From positions 1-61,933 of the forward strand of contig CAJQRW010000030.1 of assembly GCA_905612415.1 (NCBI GenBank): a stretch of DNA of 61,933 nucleotides. The letters run 5' to 3'. Shown piece by piece: positions 10,720 through 19,994 of this stretch (position 1 is its first letter; every line of letters starts with the position of its first letter). A program made the translations under genes and the position numbers. The notes beneath the pieces were generated by a model that had not been told where the DNA came from, ran no database searches, and saw only the letters and a program-made list of their open reading frames with translations. The DNA is from an uncultured Pelagibacteraceae bacterium. Its GTDB lineage: Bacteria > Pseudomonadota > Alphaproteobacteria > Pelagibacterales > Pelagibacteraceae.

Positions 10720-11319
10720 TTAATTTATCCAAGGTTTATTTTTCTTTAAGCTATCTTCGTACAATTTTATTTCTTCTTTTTTTTCTAAGGACATGGCAAT
10801 ATCATCTGTTCCATTTAATAAACAATTCTTTTTAAATTTATCAATTGTAAACTTAATTAATTTATTCCCAAATTTAATTTCTTGTTTTGTAAGATTTATT
10901 TCAATGTTTTGTTTTCTTTTTGAATATTCAATAATTTCATCAATTTTTTTTTGTTCTAAAATTAAAGGTAACATTCCATTTTTAAAGCAATTATTGTAAA
11001 AAATATCGGCAAAGCTTGAGCTTATTATACATCTTATCCCAAAATCTAATAAAGCCCAGGGAGCATGCTCTCTGGACGAGCCACAACCAAAATTTTTGCC
11101 AGTTAATAAAATTGATGAGTTATTATAAGGTTCTTTGTTAAGAACAAAATCTTCAATTTTTTTTTCATTATCATCATATCTCATCTCAAAAAATAAATTT
11201 TTTCCTAAACCTGTTCTTTTTATAGTTTTTAAAAATTGTTTAGGAATAATCATATCTGTATCAATATTAATCATGGAAAGATTTGCGGGTATTCCTACTA
11301 AAATATCAAATTTTTTCAT
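10720..11319 (-). CDS. leuD: 3-isopropylmalate dehydratase small subunit
   Basis: [28 protein letters not shown]. Confidence 0.97.
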   Translation of the reverse strand: MKKFDILVGIPANLSMINIDTDMIIPKQFLKTIKRTGLGKNLFFEMRYDDNEKKIEDFVLNKEPYNNSSILLTGKNFGCGSSREHAPWALLDFGIRCIISSSFADIFYNNCFKNGMLPLILEQKKIDEIIEYSKRKQNIEINLTKQEIKFGNKLIKFTIDKFKKNCLLNGTDDIAMSLEKKEEIKLYEDSLKKNKPWIN

Positions 11320-11320
11320 A

Positions 11321-12724
11321 TTAATTTTTAAACTTTCTTACATCAGTTAGATGTCCAGCTATAGCAGCTGCAGCTGCCATTGTAGGACTTACAAGGTGAG
11401 TTCTTCCTCCGCGACCTTGTCGCCCTTCAAAATTTCTATTTGAAGTAGAAGCACACCTCTCTTTTGGATTAAGTTTGTCAGCATTCATAGCTAAACACAT
11501 TGAACAGCCAGGCTCTCTCCAATCAAAACCAGCTTCTTTGAAAATTTTATCTATACCTTCCTCTTCAGCTTGTTGCTTAACCAAACCAGAACCTGGAACT
11601 ACCATTGCATTGACATGCTCAGCAACCTTTTTTCCTTTTATAATTTTAGCAGAATCTCTTAGGTCTTCTATTCGCCCATTAGTACAACTTCCAATAAAAA
11701 TTCTATCTACTTTAATATCTGTAATTTTTGTGTTTGGTTTAAGCCCCATGTATTCTAATGATCTAATAATAGATTTTTTTTTATCTTCATCTTTCTCTTT
11801 TTCTGGGTCAGGAACGCTTTCTGTGATTGATACTACGTCTTGTGGTGATGTTCCCCAAGTTACCATTGGATTAATATCCTTACCATTTATTTCAACCTCT
11901 TGATCAAATTTTGCACTAGAGTCAGATTTTAATTTAGACCAATACTCAACTGCTTTATCCCAGTTTTCGTTTTTTGGGGACTTTGGTTTACCTTTTAAAT
12001 ATTTAAAAGTTTTTTCATCTGGAGCAATTAGCCCTGCTTTAGCGCCTGCTTCTATTGACATATTGCAAATTGTCATTCGTTGCTCAATACTTAAATTTTC
12101 AATTACAGTTCCAGCATACTCAATAACCATACCTGTTCCACCTGCTGTTCCTATTTTTCCGATAGTTTGTAAAATAACATCTTTAGCTGTTACTCCAGTT
12201 AATAAGTTTCCGGTTATGTTAATTCGAAAATTTTTAGATTTTTTTTGTATCAAGGTTTGTGTTGCCAAAACATGTTCAACTTCTGACGTTCCTATTCCAA
12301 AAGCTAGAGATCCGAAGGCGCCATGCGTTGCAGTATGACTATCTCCACAAACAATCACTGTTCCAGGTTGGGTGAAACCTTGCTCTGGACCAATAATATG
12401 AACAATTCCCTGTCGTTTATCATTCATTCCAAAAATTTCTATACCGAATTCCCTGCAATTTTTTTCAAGTTCTTCAACTTGAATTTTTGAATCTTGGTCT
12501 TCTATGCCTTTGGACCTATTAGTTGTTGGTACGTTATGATCCGCAACAGCCAAAGTTAGATTTGGTTTTCTTACTTTTCTATTAGATAATCTTAAACCTT
12601 CAAAAGCTTGGGGGCTGGTGACTTCATGCACAAGATGTCTATCAACATATAATAATGTAGTGCCGTCATCATGTTGATAAACTATATGTTCATTCCAAAT
12701 TTTGTCATAAAGTGTTTGGGGCAT
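11321..12724 (-). CDS. leuC: 3-isopropylmalate dehydratase large subunit
   Basis: [38 protein letters not shown]. Confidence 0.97.
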   Translation of the reverse strand: MPQTLYDKIWNEHIVYQHDDGTTLLYVDRHLVHEVTSPQAFEGLRLSNRKVRKPNLTLAVADHNVPTTNRSKGIEDQDSKIQVEELEKNCREFGIEIFGMNDKRQGIVHIIGPEQGFTQPGTVIVCGDSHTATHGAFGSLAFGIGTSEVEHVLATQTLIQKKSKNFRINITGNLLTGVTAKDVILQTIGKIGTAGGTGMVIEYAGTVIENLSIEQRMTICNMSIEAGAKAGLIAPDEKTFKYLKGKPKSPKNENWDKAVEYWSKLKSDSSAKFDQEVEINGKDINPMVTWGTSPQDVVSITESVPDPEKEKDEDKKKSIIRSLEYMGLKPNTKITDIKVDRIFIGSCTNGRIEDLRDSAKIIKGKKVAEHVNAMVVPGSGLVKQQAEEEGIDKIFKEAGFDWREPGCSMCLAMNADKLNPKERCASTSNRNFEGRQGRGGRTHLVSPTMAAAAAIAGHLTDVRKFKN

Positions 12725-12736
12725 TGTAGAAAAAAA

Positions 12737-13228
12737 TTATTTTTTCTTTTTTTTTATTTCTTCTTTTTTAAGATTGGCTTCTTTTGTAGAGCTTTTTTCT
12801 TTTATTAGATCTATGTCTCCTATCTCTTTTTTGGTTTCATCATGCTTTTGTAAATCTACACCAATCTTTTTCTTTATTTTTTCTGCAATTCTTGCTGATT
12901 TTCCTTTTCTATCTCTTAAATAATAAAGCTTTGCTCTCCTAACTTGACCTGATCTTATCACTTTAATTGAATCAACTATTGGACTATACAAAGCAAAAGT
13001 CCGTTCAACACCTTCACCAAATGAAATTTTTCGCACTGTGAAGGATGAATTTATATCTCTATTTTTCTTTGCAATACAAACTCCTTCAAAGTATTGGATT
13101 CTTTCTCTTTTTCCCTCAACAATCCTAACACCAATTTTGATGGTATCTCCAGAAAAAAAATCAGGGATTTTTTTATTAGTTAAAATTCTTTTAATACTTT
13201 CTCTGTTTATTTCTTCTATATTTTTCAT
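12737..13228 (-). CDS. rplS: 50S ribosomal protein L19 with Lys/Glu-rich C-terminal extension
   Basis: L19 core ([32 protein letters not shown]...[18 protein letters not shown]); 4-nt overlap with trmD. Confidence 0.96.
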   Translation of the reverse strand: MKNIEEINRESIKRILTNKKIPDFFSGDTIKIGVRIVEGKRERIQYFEGVCIAKKNRDINSSFTVRKISFGEGVERTFALYSPIVDSIKVIRSGQVRRAKLYYLRDRKGKSARIAEKIKKKIGVDLQKHDETKKEIGDIDLIKEKSSTKEANLKKEEIKKKKK

Positions 13229-13914
13229 TTTTCTTTTTTATATTTTTGCCATAAATCTGGCCGTCGGCGTCGTGTTATATCCTCTGATTGGTCTAAACGC
13301 CAGCCCTTTATTTTGTTGTGATCTCCACTTAATAGCACTTCTGGCACATCCTTATTCTCCCATTTTTGTGGTTTTGTGTATTGAGGATATTCTAATAAAT
13401 TATTTTCAAAAGTCTCATCTATTAAGGAATTAGAATTTCCAATTACTCCTGGGATTAATCTAACAGCTGCATCAATTACAGCTAGAGCTGCTACTTCACC
13501 ACCTGATAAAACAAAATCTCCTACGCTGACTTCTTCTATATTTCTTGTTTTTAATAATCTTTCATCAATTCCTTCAAAATGCCCACATATAATATTTATA
13601 TTATTATTTAAAATTTTATTTGCATATGCTTGATCAAATTTTATTCCTTTAGGTGATAAATAAATAATTTTTTCATCTTTATTAGAAATTTTTTTGTCCA
13701 GTGCATTTGCAATAACATCTGCTCTCATTAGCATACCGCTTCCCCCACCAAAAGTAGTGTCATCTACTGTCTTATGCTTGTCTAATGAATAGTCTCTTAT
13801 ATTTACAATTTCCAAAGACCAGATTTTTTTTTCAAGTGCTTTTTTATAAAGTCCTATTTCTAATGGTCCCGGAAATAATTCAGGGTACAAAGTAAATACT
13901 CTTGCTTTCCACAT
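13225..13914 (-). CDS. trmD: tRNA (guanine-N1-)-methyltransferase
   Basis: [55 protein letters not shown]. Confidence 0.96.
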   Translation of the reverse strand: MWKARVFTLYPELFPGPLEIGLYKKALEKKIWSLEIVNIRDYSLDKHKTVDDTTFGGGSGMLMRADVIANALDKKISNKDEKIIYLSPKGIKFDQAYANKILNNNINIICGHFEGIDERLLKTRNIEEVSVGDFVLSGGEVAALAVIDAAVRLIPGVIGNSNSLIDETFENNLLEYPQYTKPQKWENKDVPEVLLSGDHNKIKGWRLDQSEDITRRRRPDLWQKYKKEK

Positions 13915-14367
13915 TTATTCTTTCTTTGGTTCTTCTTTCTTTGGTTCTTCTTTCTTTGGTTCTTCTTTCTTTGGTTCTTCTTTCTTTGGTTCTTCTTTCT
14001 TTGGTTCTTCTTTCTTTGGTTCTTCTTTCTTTGGTTCTGAAGACGTCTTTTCACCTTCTTCTTTTTTTCTATCCTTTTTTGGAATGGCTTTAAGTGGATT
14101 GTTTCCTTTAGGGGGCATTGGTAAAATTTCTGCTTCTCCCAATATTCTAGAAACTCTTAGAGTCGGTTTTGCTCCTTTACTTATCCAATATTTTATCCTT
14201 TCTACCTGCAAATTTATTCTTTCTTTCTTTGTTTTAGGTAGTAGAGGATTAAAAAATCCTAACTTTTCAATAAATCTTCCATCTCTTGGAAATCTGCTAT
14301 CTGCAACTACTATTTTATAAACTGGTCTTTTTTTAGCACCACCTAGTGACAATCTAATTTTAAGCAT
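13915..14367 (-). CDS. rpsP: 30S ribosomal protein S16 with EPKKE-repeat C-terminal tail
   Basis: MLKIRLSLGGAKKRPVYKIVVADSRFPRDGRFIEKLGFFNP; C-terminal (EPKKE)n. Confidence 0.96.
   Translation of the reverse strand: MLKIRLSLGGAKKRPVYKIVVADSRFPRDGRFIEKLGFFNPLLPKTKKERINLQVERIKYWISKGAKPTLRVSRILGEAEILPMPPKGNNPLKAIPKKDRKKEEGEKTSSEPKKEEPKKEEPKKEEPKKEEPKKEEPKKEEPKKEEPKKE
13921..14040. repeat. Tandem repeat, about 8 x 15 bp (tttctttggttcttc), within rpsP
   Basis: Exact period of 15 bp read in the sequence; last copy ends in a variant. Confidence 0.97.
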
Positions 14368-14390
14368 ATTATTATTTTCCTTTCCATTTT

Positions 14391-15737
14391 TTATTTAAGT
14401 TGATCAAAAATTTCTGGGGACATCCCACTTTGGGGGTCACCTTTTGACATTTTCTTCATCATATTAGTCATCATTTTAAATTGCTTTAGCAATTTATTTA
14501 TAGTGGCAGAATCTGTTCCTGAACCACTAGAAATTCTTTTTTTTCTAGAATTGTTAATAATTTTTGGGTTTAGTCTCTCATCTTTAGTCATAGATAAAAT
14601 AATTGCTTCGTTAGTTCTAATTATACTTTCATCAATGTTTGCATTATCCATTTGTTTTTTAATTTTTGATACACCTGGAAGCATTGAAAGCACTCCTTCC
14701 ATTCCACCCATTTTTTTCATTTGTCTAAGTTGACCTAAATAATCTTCCATAGAGAATGAGCCTGATTTTAAATTTTCTTCTGTTTTTTTTATTTTTTCTT
14801 CATCAAGATCTTGGGAAGCCTTTTCAACAAGAGAGACAACATCTCCCATCCCCAAAATTCTATTGGCTATTCTGTCTGGATAAAAAACATCTAAGTCTTC
14901 AATTTTTTCACCTGTTCCCATAAACTTAATCGGAGTGTTAGTCGTGAACTTCATGCTTAATGCGGCTCCACCTCTACCATCACCATCAGCCCTAGTTAAA
15001 ACAATCCCTGTTAAATCGACAGTTTTTTTAAATTCTTGTGCAATATTTACAGCAACTTGTCCTGTAAGAGAATCTGCTACTAAAATTGTTTCTATTGGAT
15101 TTATTAAGGATTTTATCTCTTTGATTTCATTCATCATAGATAGATCAATTTGGGTTCTGCCTGCTGTATCGAAGATTATAGTATCCACACCACTCAAAGA
15201 AGCCGCATTTAAAGCTCTCTTAGCTATATCAATTGGCAATTGATCTTTAACTATAGGTAATGTTTGTATTAAATTTTTTTCCCCTAATATATTCAATTGT
15301 TCTTGGGCTGCTGGTCTATAAACGTCTAAACTAACTAAAAGAGATTTTTTTTTATTATTTTTTTCTAGATACTTAGCAAGTTTTGCTGCTGTAGTTGTTT
15401 TTCCTGACCCTTGAAGACCAACCAACATTAAACATGCTGGTGGAACTGCATTTAAATTAAGATCTGATTTAGAGTCGCCTAAAATTTTTACAATTTCATC
15501 AAAAACAACCTTTATTATCATTTGACCAGGTGTAGTTGATCTTATAATTTCTTGTCCAACTGCTTGAGGTTTTATATTTTCAATTAGTTTTTTAACTACA
15601 GGTAAAGCAACGTCTGCGTCTAATAAAGCTTGTCTTATCCTTCGCATTCCATCATCAACTTGACTATCATTAAGCGATGGTTCTTTTTTTAAAGAACTAA
15701 AAATTTCTTCAAATTTATTTGTTAAATTTTCAAACAT
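14391..15737 (-). CDS. ffh: Signal recognition particle GTPase Ffh (start at MFENL; the track's 27-residue N-terminal extension is probably leader RNA)
   Basis: GLQGSGKTTTAAKLA, DVYRPAAQEQL, DTAGR, TRADGDGRGGAAL; Met-rich M domain. Confidence 0.96.
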   Translation of the reverse strand: MFENLTNKFEEIFSSLKKEPSLNDSQVDDGMRRIRQALLDADVALPVVKKLIENIKPQAVGQEIIRSTTPGQMIIKVVFDEIVKILGDSKSDLNLNAVPPACLMLVGLQGSGKTTTAAKLAKYLEKNNKKKSLLVSLDVYRPAAQEQLNILGEKNLIQTLPIVKDQLPIDIAKRALNAASLSGVDTIIFDTAGRTQIDLSMMNEIKEIKSLINPIETILVADSLTGQVAVNIAQEFKKTVDLTGIVLTRADGDGRGGAALSMKFTTNTPIKFMGTGEKIEDLDVFYPDRIANRILGMGDVVSLVEKASQDLDEEKIKKTEENLKSGSFSMEDYLGQLRQMKKMGGMEGVLSMLPGVSKIKKQMDNANIDESIIRTNEAIILSMTKDERLNPKIINNSRKKRISSGSGTDSATINKLLKQFKMMTNMMKKMSKGDPQSGMSPEIFDQLK

Positions 15738-15759
15738 AATTTTATTTACTCCAATAAAA

Positions 15760-15839
15760 ATCGCACTAGCGGGCGAACCATCGCTGACTAGTGTCGATCC
15801 CTTTGTTTCCAAAGGCACCGCAAAAAACTTACTTTTGCG
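15760..15839 (-). ncRNA. GC-rich structured leader upstream of ffh (three consecutive hairpins); possibly the described 'ffh' RNA motif
   Basis: Plus-strand pairings: 15819-15825/15833-15839 (CGCAAAA/TTTTGCG); 15800-15805/15810-15815 (CCTTTG/CAAAGG); 15760-15769/15788-15798 (ATCG-CACTAG / CTAGTG-t-CGAT) enclosing GCGA/TCGC. On the minus strand the last stem is followed by a T run. Confidence 0.7.
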
Positions 15840-15903
15840 AGAATAATTAATAGACTACATATTGAGGTACAAAAAGTCAATAAATAAAGGTAAAACTAAA
15901 AAT

Positions 15904-16731
15904 ATGAATAGTTTAGAAGCTTATAAAATGGATGGCTTAGGAAATGACTTTATTATATTCGATAAAAGAGAAAAGTCTTTTTTTCTTACTAAAGACCAAA
16001 TAATAAAAATTTCAAGCAGAAATAACATTGGATGCGATCAAGTTATTTTTATTGATAAAGACTCTGATAGTGATGCTTTTTTAAAATTTTATAACTCAGA
16101 TGGGGGGGAAGTATCAGCGTGTGGAAATGGAAGCAGGTGTGCAGCTTATTTATTAATGAGAGAAAGCAATAAAAAAAAAATTTCATTAGGAACTAAATCA
16201 GGGATTTTAAAAGCTACGTTAGATAATAAAAATTTAATCACTATAAATATAGGTCGACCAAATTTTAAATGGAACACGATACCTTTATTAAAAGATATAA
16301 ATAATAGGAATTTAAAAATAAAAATAAATAGTAATGATGGTAAAGAAATTATTGGTGGGTTTTCTTTAAACGTAGGGAACCCTCATGTAATTTTTTTTGT
16401 AAATGATTTTAACCAATTTAATCTAAAAGAGATTGGCCCCGAAATTGAAAATCACAAATATTTTCCTGAAAAATGTAATGTTACATTAGCTTGTGTTGAA
16501 AATAAAAAATATCTGAAGATAAAAGTTTGGGAACGTGGTGCTGGTTTAACGAAAGCATGTGGAACTGCTGCATGTGCTGCCGCGGTAGCGGGAGCTGAAT
16601 TAAAACTAACAAATAGATGTGTGGATATAAAATTTCAGCAAGGAGTTTTAAATATTGATTGGAAGATGGATAACAATATTTATATGAAAGGGAAAGTTTC
16701 AGAGATTAAAAAAATTATAGTAAATATTTAG
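15904..16731 (+). CDS. dapF: Diaminopimelate epimerase
   Basis: MDGLGNDF, CGNGSRCAAY, GNPHVIFF, WERGAGLTKACGTAACA. Confidence 0.96.
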   Translation: MNSLEAYKMDGLGNDFIIFDKREKSFFLTKDQIIKISSRNNIGCDQVIFIDKDSDSDAFLKFYNSDGGEVSACGNGSRCAAYLLMRESNKKKISLGTKSGILKATLDNKNLITINIGRPNFKWNTIPLLKDINNRNLKIKINSNDGKEIIGGFSLNVGNPHVIFFVNDFNQFNLKEIGPEIENHKYFPEKCNVTLACVENKKYLKIKVWERGAGLTKACGTAACAAAVAGAELKLTNRCVDIKFQQGVLNIDWKMDNNIYMKGKVSEIKKIIVNI

Positions 16732-16733
16732 TT

Positions 16734-17648
16734 ATGAATATTTTTAAAAAGTTTAGGTTTGGTTTAAGCAAAAGTTCCAGAAGTTTATCGTCAGGAATAA
16801 GTAATTTAATTTTTAAAAAAAAAATAAATCAAAATATGTTAGATGAATTAGAAGATTTTTTAATTCAATCTGATGTTGGTACAGAGGTTGCTCAAGAACT
16901 TAAAATAAAACTTTCAGAAACTAGAATAGATCCTAAAAAAGAAAACAAAAATGAGATTTTAAAAATATTTACAGATTATATTTTTAATGTTTTAAAACCT
17001 TTAGAAAAAAATCTTGTACAGTTAAATTTAAATAAACCTTGCGTAATTTTGATCGCAGGAGTTAATGGAGTTGGAAAAACTACTACAATTGGAAAGATGG
17101 GAAAACTTTTGATGCAAAAAAATAAAAAAGTACTCTTTGGAGCTGCAGATACCTTTAGGGCGGCGGCAGTAAGTCAATTAGAAATTTGGGGTCAAAAGAT
17201 AAATGCACCAATTATAAAGTCAGAAGAAGGTGCCGACCCTGCCTCAGTGGCATACAAGGCTTTAAAATATGCAAAAAAAGAAAATTTTGACTATTTACTA
17301 ATTGATACTGCTGGCAGATTACAAAATAAAAAAAATTTAATGGATGAATTTAAAAAAATAATAAATGTTTTAAAAAAAATTGAAACAGAGGCCCCGCACG
17401 AAATCTTTTTAATACTAGATGCAACTACAGGTCAAAGTGCAATAAATCAAGTTGAGGAGTTTCAAAAAATATCTAAAATTTCTGGAATAATAATGACCAA
17501 ACTAGATGGAACAGCAAAAGGAGGAATTTTATTAGCTGTAGGAAAAAAATTTAAATTACCTATAGTAGCTTTAGGTATGGGAGAAAAAGAAGATGATCTT
17601 CAGCTTTTTAATGCACAACATTTCGCAACTGCATTAATGACTGATTAG
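16734..17648 (+). CDS. ftsY: SRP receptor GTPase FtsY
   Basis: GVNGVGKTTTIGKMG, ADTFRAAAVSQL, DTAGRLQNKKNLM, TKLDGTAKGG. Confidence 0.97.
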   Translation: MNIFKKFRFGLSKSSRSLSSGISNLIFKKKINQNMLDELEDFLIQSDVGTEVAQELKIKLSETRIDPKKENKNEILKIFTDYIFNVLKPLEKNLVQLNLNKPCVILIAGVNGVGKTTTIGKMGKLLMQKNKKVLFGAADTFRAAAVSQLEIWGQKINAPIIKSEEGADPASVAYKALKYAKKENFDYLLIDTAGRLQNKKNLMDEFKKIINVLKKIETEAPHEIFLILDATTGQSAINQVEEFQKISKISGIIMTKLDGTAKGGILLAVGKKFKLPIVALGMGEKEDDLQLFNAQHFATALMTD

Positions 17649-17649
17649 T

Positions 17650-18225
17650 TTAATTTATAAGATTTAAAGAAATTAATGGTTTGTAATACGAACATTTGTA
17701 AGTGGAGTTAATATTTTTATAACCGCAATCTTTTAGCAAAGATGAAATAAACAATTTGTACTTATTATTTTTTGAGAGTTTTTCGAGTCGATTATTTTTA
17801 AGATTAAATTTAAAATTTGATCTAATCGATTTTACCCCACTAATCATTATTAAAGTTTGATTATCACTAAGTAAATAATAAGCATAGTCTTCTGGGAAGA
17901 CTGGCAAATTAGAACTAAAACTTAAGTTTTTTACCTCTTTTGGAAACCAATCATAAGTAATTAAAGGTTTTATTTTTCCTGTTTTATTATACAAAATATA
18001 TAAATCTTGAGGATAATCTGTAATATAATTAAATTCTTCTCCTTTTGCTAATACCGCCTTATCTCTAGATTTAAAAAAGAGAGTAAATTTTTTGTCATGT
18101 GATAACATTTTTCCAATATTAAATACCTCCTCCACATCTTGTTTATAAGGATTGGATTCGTTTGCATTAATTTGAATATTAAAAAAAATAATAAATACCA
18201 CAGAATATAAAAATGAAATTTTCAT
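17650..18225 (-). CDS. Hypothetical exported protein
   Basis: 191 aa with N-terminal signal-peptide-like stretch; no family recognised. Confidence 0.6.
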   Translation of the reverse strand: MKISFLYSVVFIIFFNIQINANESNPYKQDVEEVFNIGKMLSHDKKFTLFFKSRDKAVLAKGEEFNYITDYPQDLYILYNKTGKIKPLITYDWFPKEVKNLSFSSNLPVFPEDYAYYLLSDNQTLIMISGVKSIRSNFKFNLKNNRLEKLSKNNKYKLFISSLLKDCGYKNINSTYKCSYYKPLISLNLIN

Positions 18226-18274
18226 ATTAGTTATTTTAAAAATTTTTGTGAGGCTTCTTTGTTTAAATTGTGAC

Positions 18275-19111
18275 TTAATTTAAGCTTGATATAAAAATTT
18301 TTAGCGTTTCTAAAAGCTTTCTGTTGTATTCCATCATATGATTGTCATAATCGGTAAAGTAGGAATATTTAGGTTCGCTCGCAAGTTGATACATTTTTTC
18401 TCCCATATAAAAAGGTACAATATTGTCAAGTTTTCCATGCATTATCATTATAGGAATTTTTATATTTTTAATTTTGTTATTACTTTCGTATCTGTCTTTA
18501 AGTATTATTTTTACTGGTAAAAAGGGATACTTATCTTTTCCTGCATTAATCATTGATGTAAAAGGAGATTCTAAAATTATTCCTCCGAAATTTTGGAATT
18601 GACTGATCTCAACTGCAACACCTGTTCCTAAAGATTCTCCATAAATAATTATATTTTTTTCTTCGACACCTTTGCTTGTAAGCCATCTTATTGCACTTCT
18701 TGCATCTTCATAAAGACCAGATTCATTTGGTTTGCCTTTGTTTCCACTAAATCCTCTCCATGCAATTATTAAAAAATTTATCTTCATATCTTTGAAGTGG
18801 TTAATTTTATGAATCCTGTTTTCTAAAGAGCCAGCATTCCCATGTAAAAATAGAATAGTCTTGTGGTTATGAAGATCTTTTTCGTGATACCATGATATGA
18901 GTTCAATGTTGTCTTGCGTAATAATTTTTACTTTTTCTACAGAAACTATAAGTTTGTCGTTAAAATAATTATTCTCTTTTGGATGGTACAAAAGATTTCT
19001 TTGAAAAATGTATGCTAAAACAACGATAAAAAAATAAATTAATACAAAAAATAACAATATATTTGTAAAATAGTTCATTTTTATGAAGTTTTTTCTAAAA
19101 AAAAATTTCAT
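18275..19111 (-). CDS. Alpha/beta hydrolase, membrane-anchored (BEM46-like)
   Basis: FLHGNAGSLENR, GESLGTGVAVE, MHGKLDNIVPF; N-terminal TM. Confidence 0.8.
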   Translation of the reverse strand: MKFFFRKNFIKMNYFTNILLFFVLIYFFIVVLAYIFQRNLLYHPKENNYFNDKLIVSVEKVKIITQDNIELISWYHEKDLHNHKTILFLHGNAGSLENRIHKINHFKDMKINFLIIAWRGFSGNKGKPNESGLYEDARSAIRWLTSKGVEEKNIIIYGESLGTGVAVEISQFQNFGGIILESPFTSMINAGKDKYPFLPVKIILKDRYESNNKIKNIKIPIMIMHGKLDNIVPFYMGEKMYQLASEPKYSYFTDYDNHMMEYNRKLLETLKIFISSLN

Positions 19112-19158
19112 TTAATATTTTAAATATTTAAACTATCATAAGTAAATATAAAAATTAA

Positions 19159-19791
19159 ATGATTATACAGTGTAAAAATTGTTCTAGAAGATTTATTGCA
19201 AGAGAAAGCGATATACCAAAAAAGGGAAGGACTGTTCAGTGTGGTTACTGCTCTGTTACTTGGCATCAAATGCCCAAAATTGCGCCTAGAACAATTATTA
19301 AAAAAATAGATAAAACACCAATTGAAAATACTGATACTAAAATTTCAGCAAATGTAGTTAAAGCATTTGATGGTAAAAAATATAAGTATTTAGGAAACCA
19401 ATGGGCGCAACTTTTACCTTCTGGAAAAACTGGAATATTTGCTAAAAAATCAGTTAGCATTGAACTTGATAAAATTGTGGGCATTGTCAGAAAAAAATCT
19501 TCTAAAAAATCCATGGATTTTAACCCATCATCTGAATCTCAAAACCAGCGAGAAAAATTGCCTGATATATATAAACCCAAAAATGGTATGGGTTTTTTTG
19601 GCTACATATTTATCTTATTAATTGTTTTTCTTTCTTGTGTGGGAGTTATAAAAACTTTTGAAGACTATTGGTTAGATTATTTTCCTCAAGATGTATTATT
19701 TTTTGCATTTATAGATCAACAATTAGACTTTTTTGCAGAGACATTCAAAAATATGATTACGATAGTTCAGGATTTAATTGATTCTTATTAA
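19159..19791 (+). CDS. MJ0042-type zinc-ribbon membrane protein
   Basis: MIIQCKNCSRRFIARESDIPKKGRTVQCGYCSVTW; C-terminal TM. Confidence 0.8.
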   Translation: MIIQCKNCSRRFIARESDIPKKGRTVQCGYCSVTWHQMPKIAPRTIIKKIDKTPIENTDTKISANVVKAFDGKKYKYLGNQWAQLLPSGKTGIFAKKSVSIELDKIVGIVRKKSSKKSMDFNPSSESQNQREKLPDIYKPKNGMGFFGYIFILLIVFLSCVGVIKTFEDYWLDYFPQDVLFFAFIDQQLDFFAETFKNMITIVQDLIDSY

Positions 19792-19796
19792 ATTGA

Positions 19797-19982
19797 TTAT
19801 TTTTTAATGACTTTTAATGAATCATAAACTAAAAGAAATAAAACAAATAAAACTATAATCCAAAAAGGAAACCCTCTCCAAAATCCTGCAAGACCCGTAC
19901 TTATACTCCATGCTAAACCAATAACAAATGTTGCAAAAAGGAATATACCTATAAAAATTGTTATTTTTTCACTTATTTTCAT
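19797..19982 (-). CDS. Small membrane protein (61 aa)
   Basis: Two hydrophobic segments; fits between neighbouring genes. Confidence 0.5.
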   Translation of the reverse strand: MKISEKITIFIGIFLFATFVIGLAWSISTGLAGFWRGFPFWIIVLFVLFLLVYDSLKVIKK

Positions 19983-19994
19983 ATCAATATTTAA

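Noticed and set aside
11475-12338. Plus-strand ORFs (142 and 91 aa) antisense to leuC
   Set aside because: Antisense shadows of leuC with no motifs
13914-14040. Tandem 15-bp repeats as a CRISPR-like array
   Set aside because: Units are contiguous with no spacers and are in frame with rpsP; no cas genes
13860-14093. Repetitive ORFs (RKKNQ and LSLVL repeats) in other frames of the rpsP tandem repeat
   Set aside because: Out-of-frame/antisense translations of the 15-bp repeat; the S16 frame is clearly the coding one
15738-15818. 27-residue N-terminal extension of Ffh (MPLETKGSTLVSDGSPASAIFIGVNKI)
   Set aside because: Ffh normally starts MFxNLTxK; the extension coincides with the perfectly paired leader hairpins, so it is more likely RNA than protein
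15760-15839. SRP 4.5S RNA upstream of ffh
   Set aside because: The conserved SRP RNA domain IV (GGUC.GGUCCGGAAGGAAGCAGCC-type) was not found; structure is a leader rather than ffs
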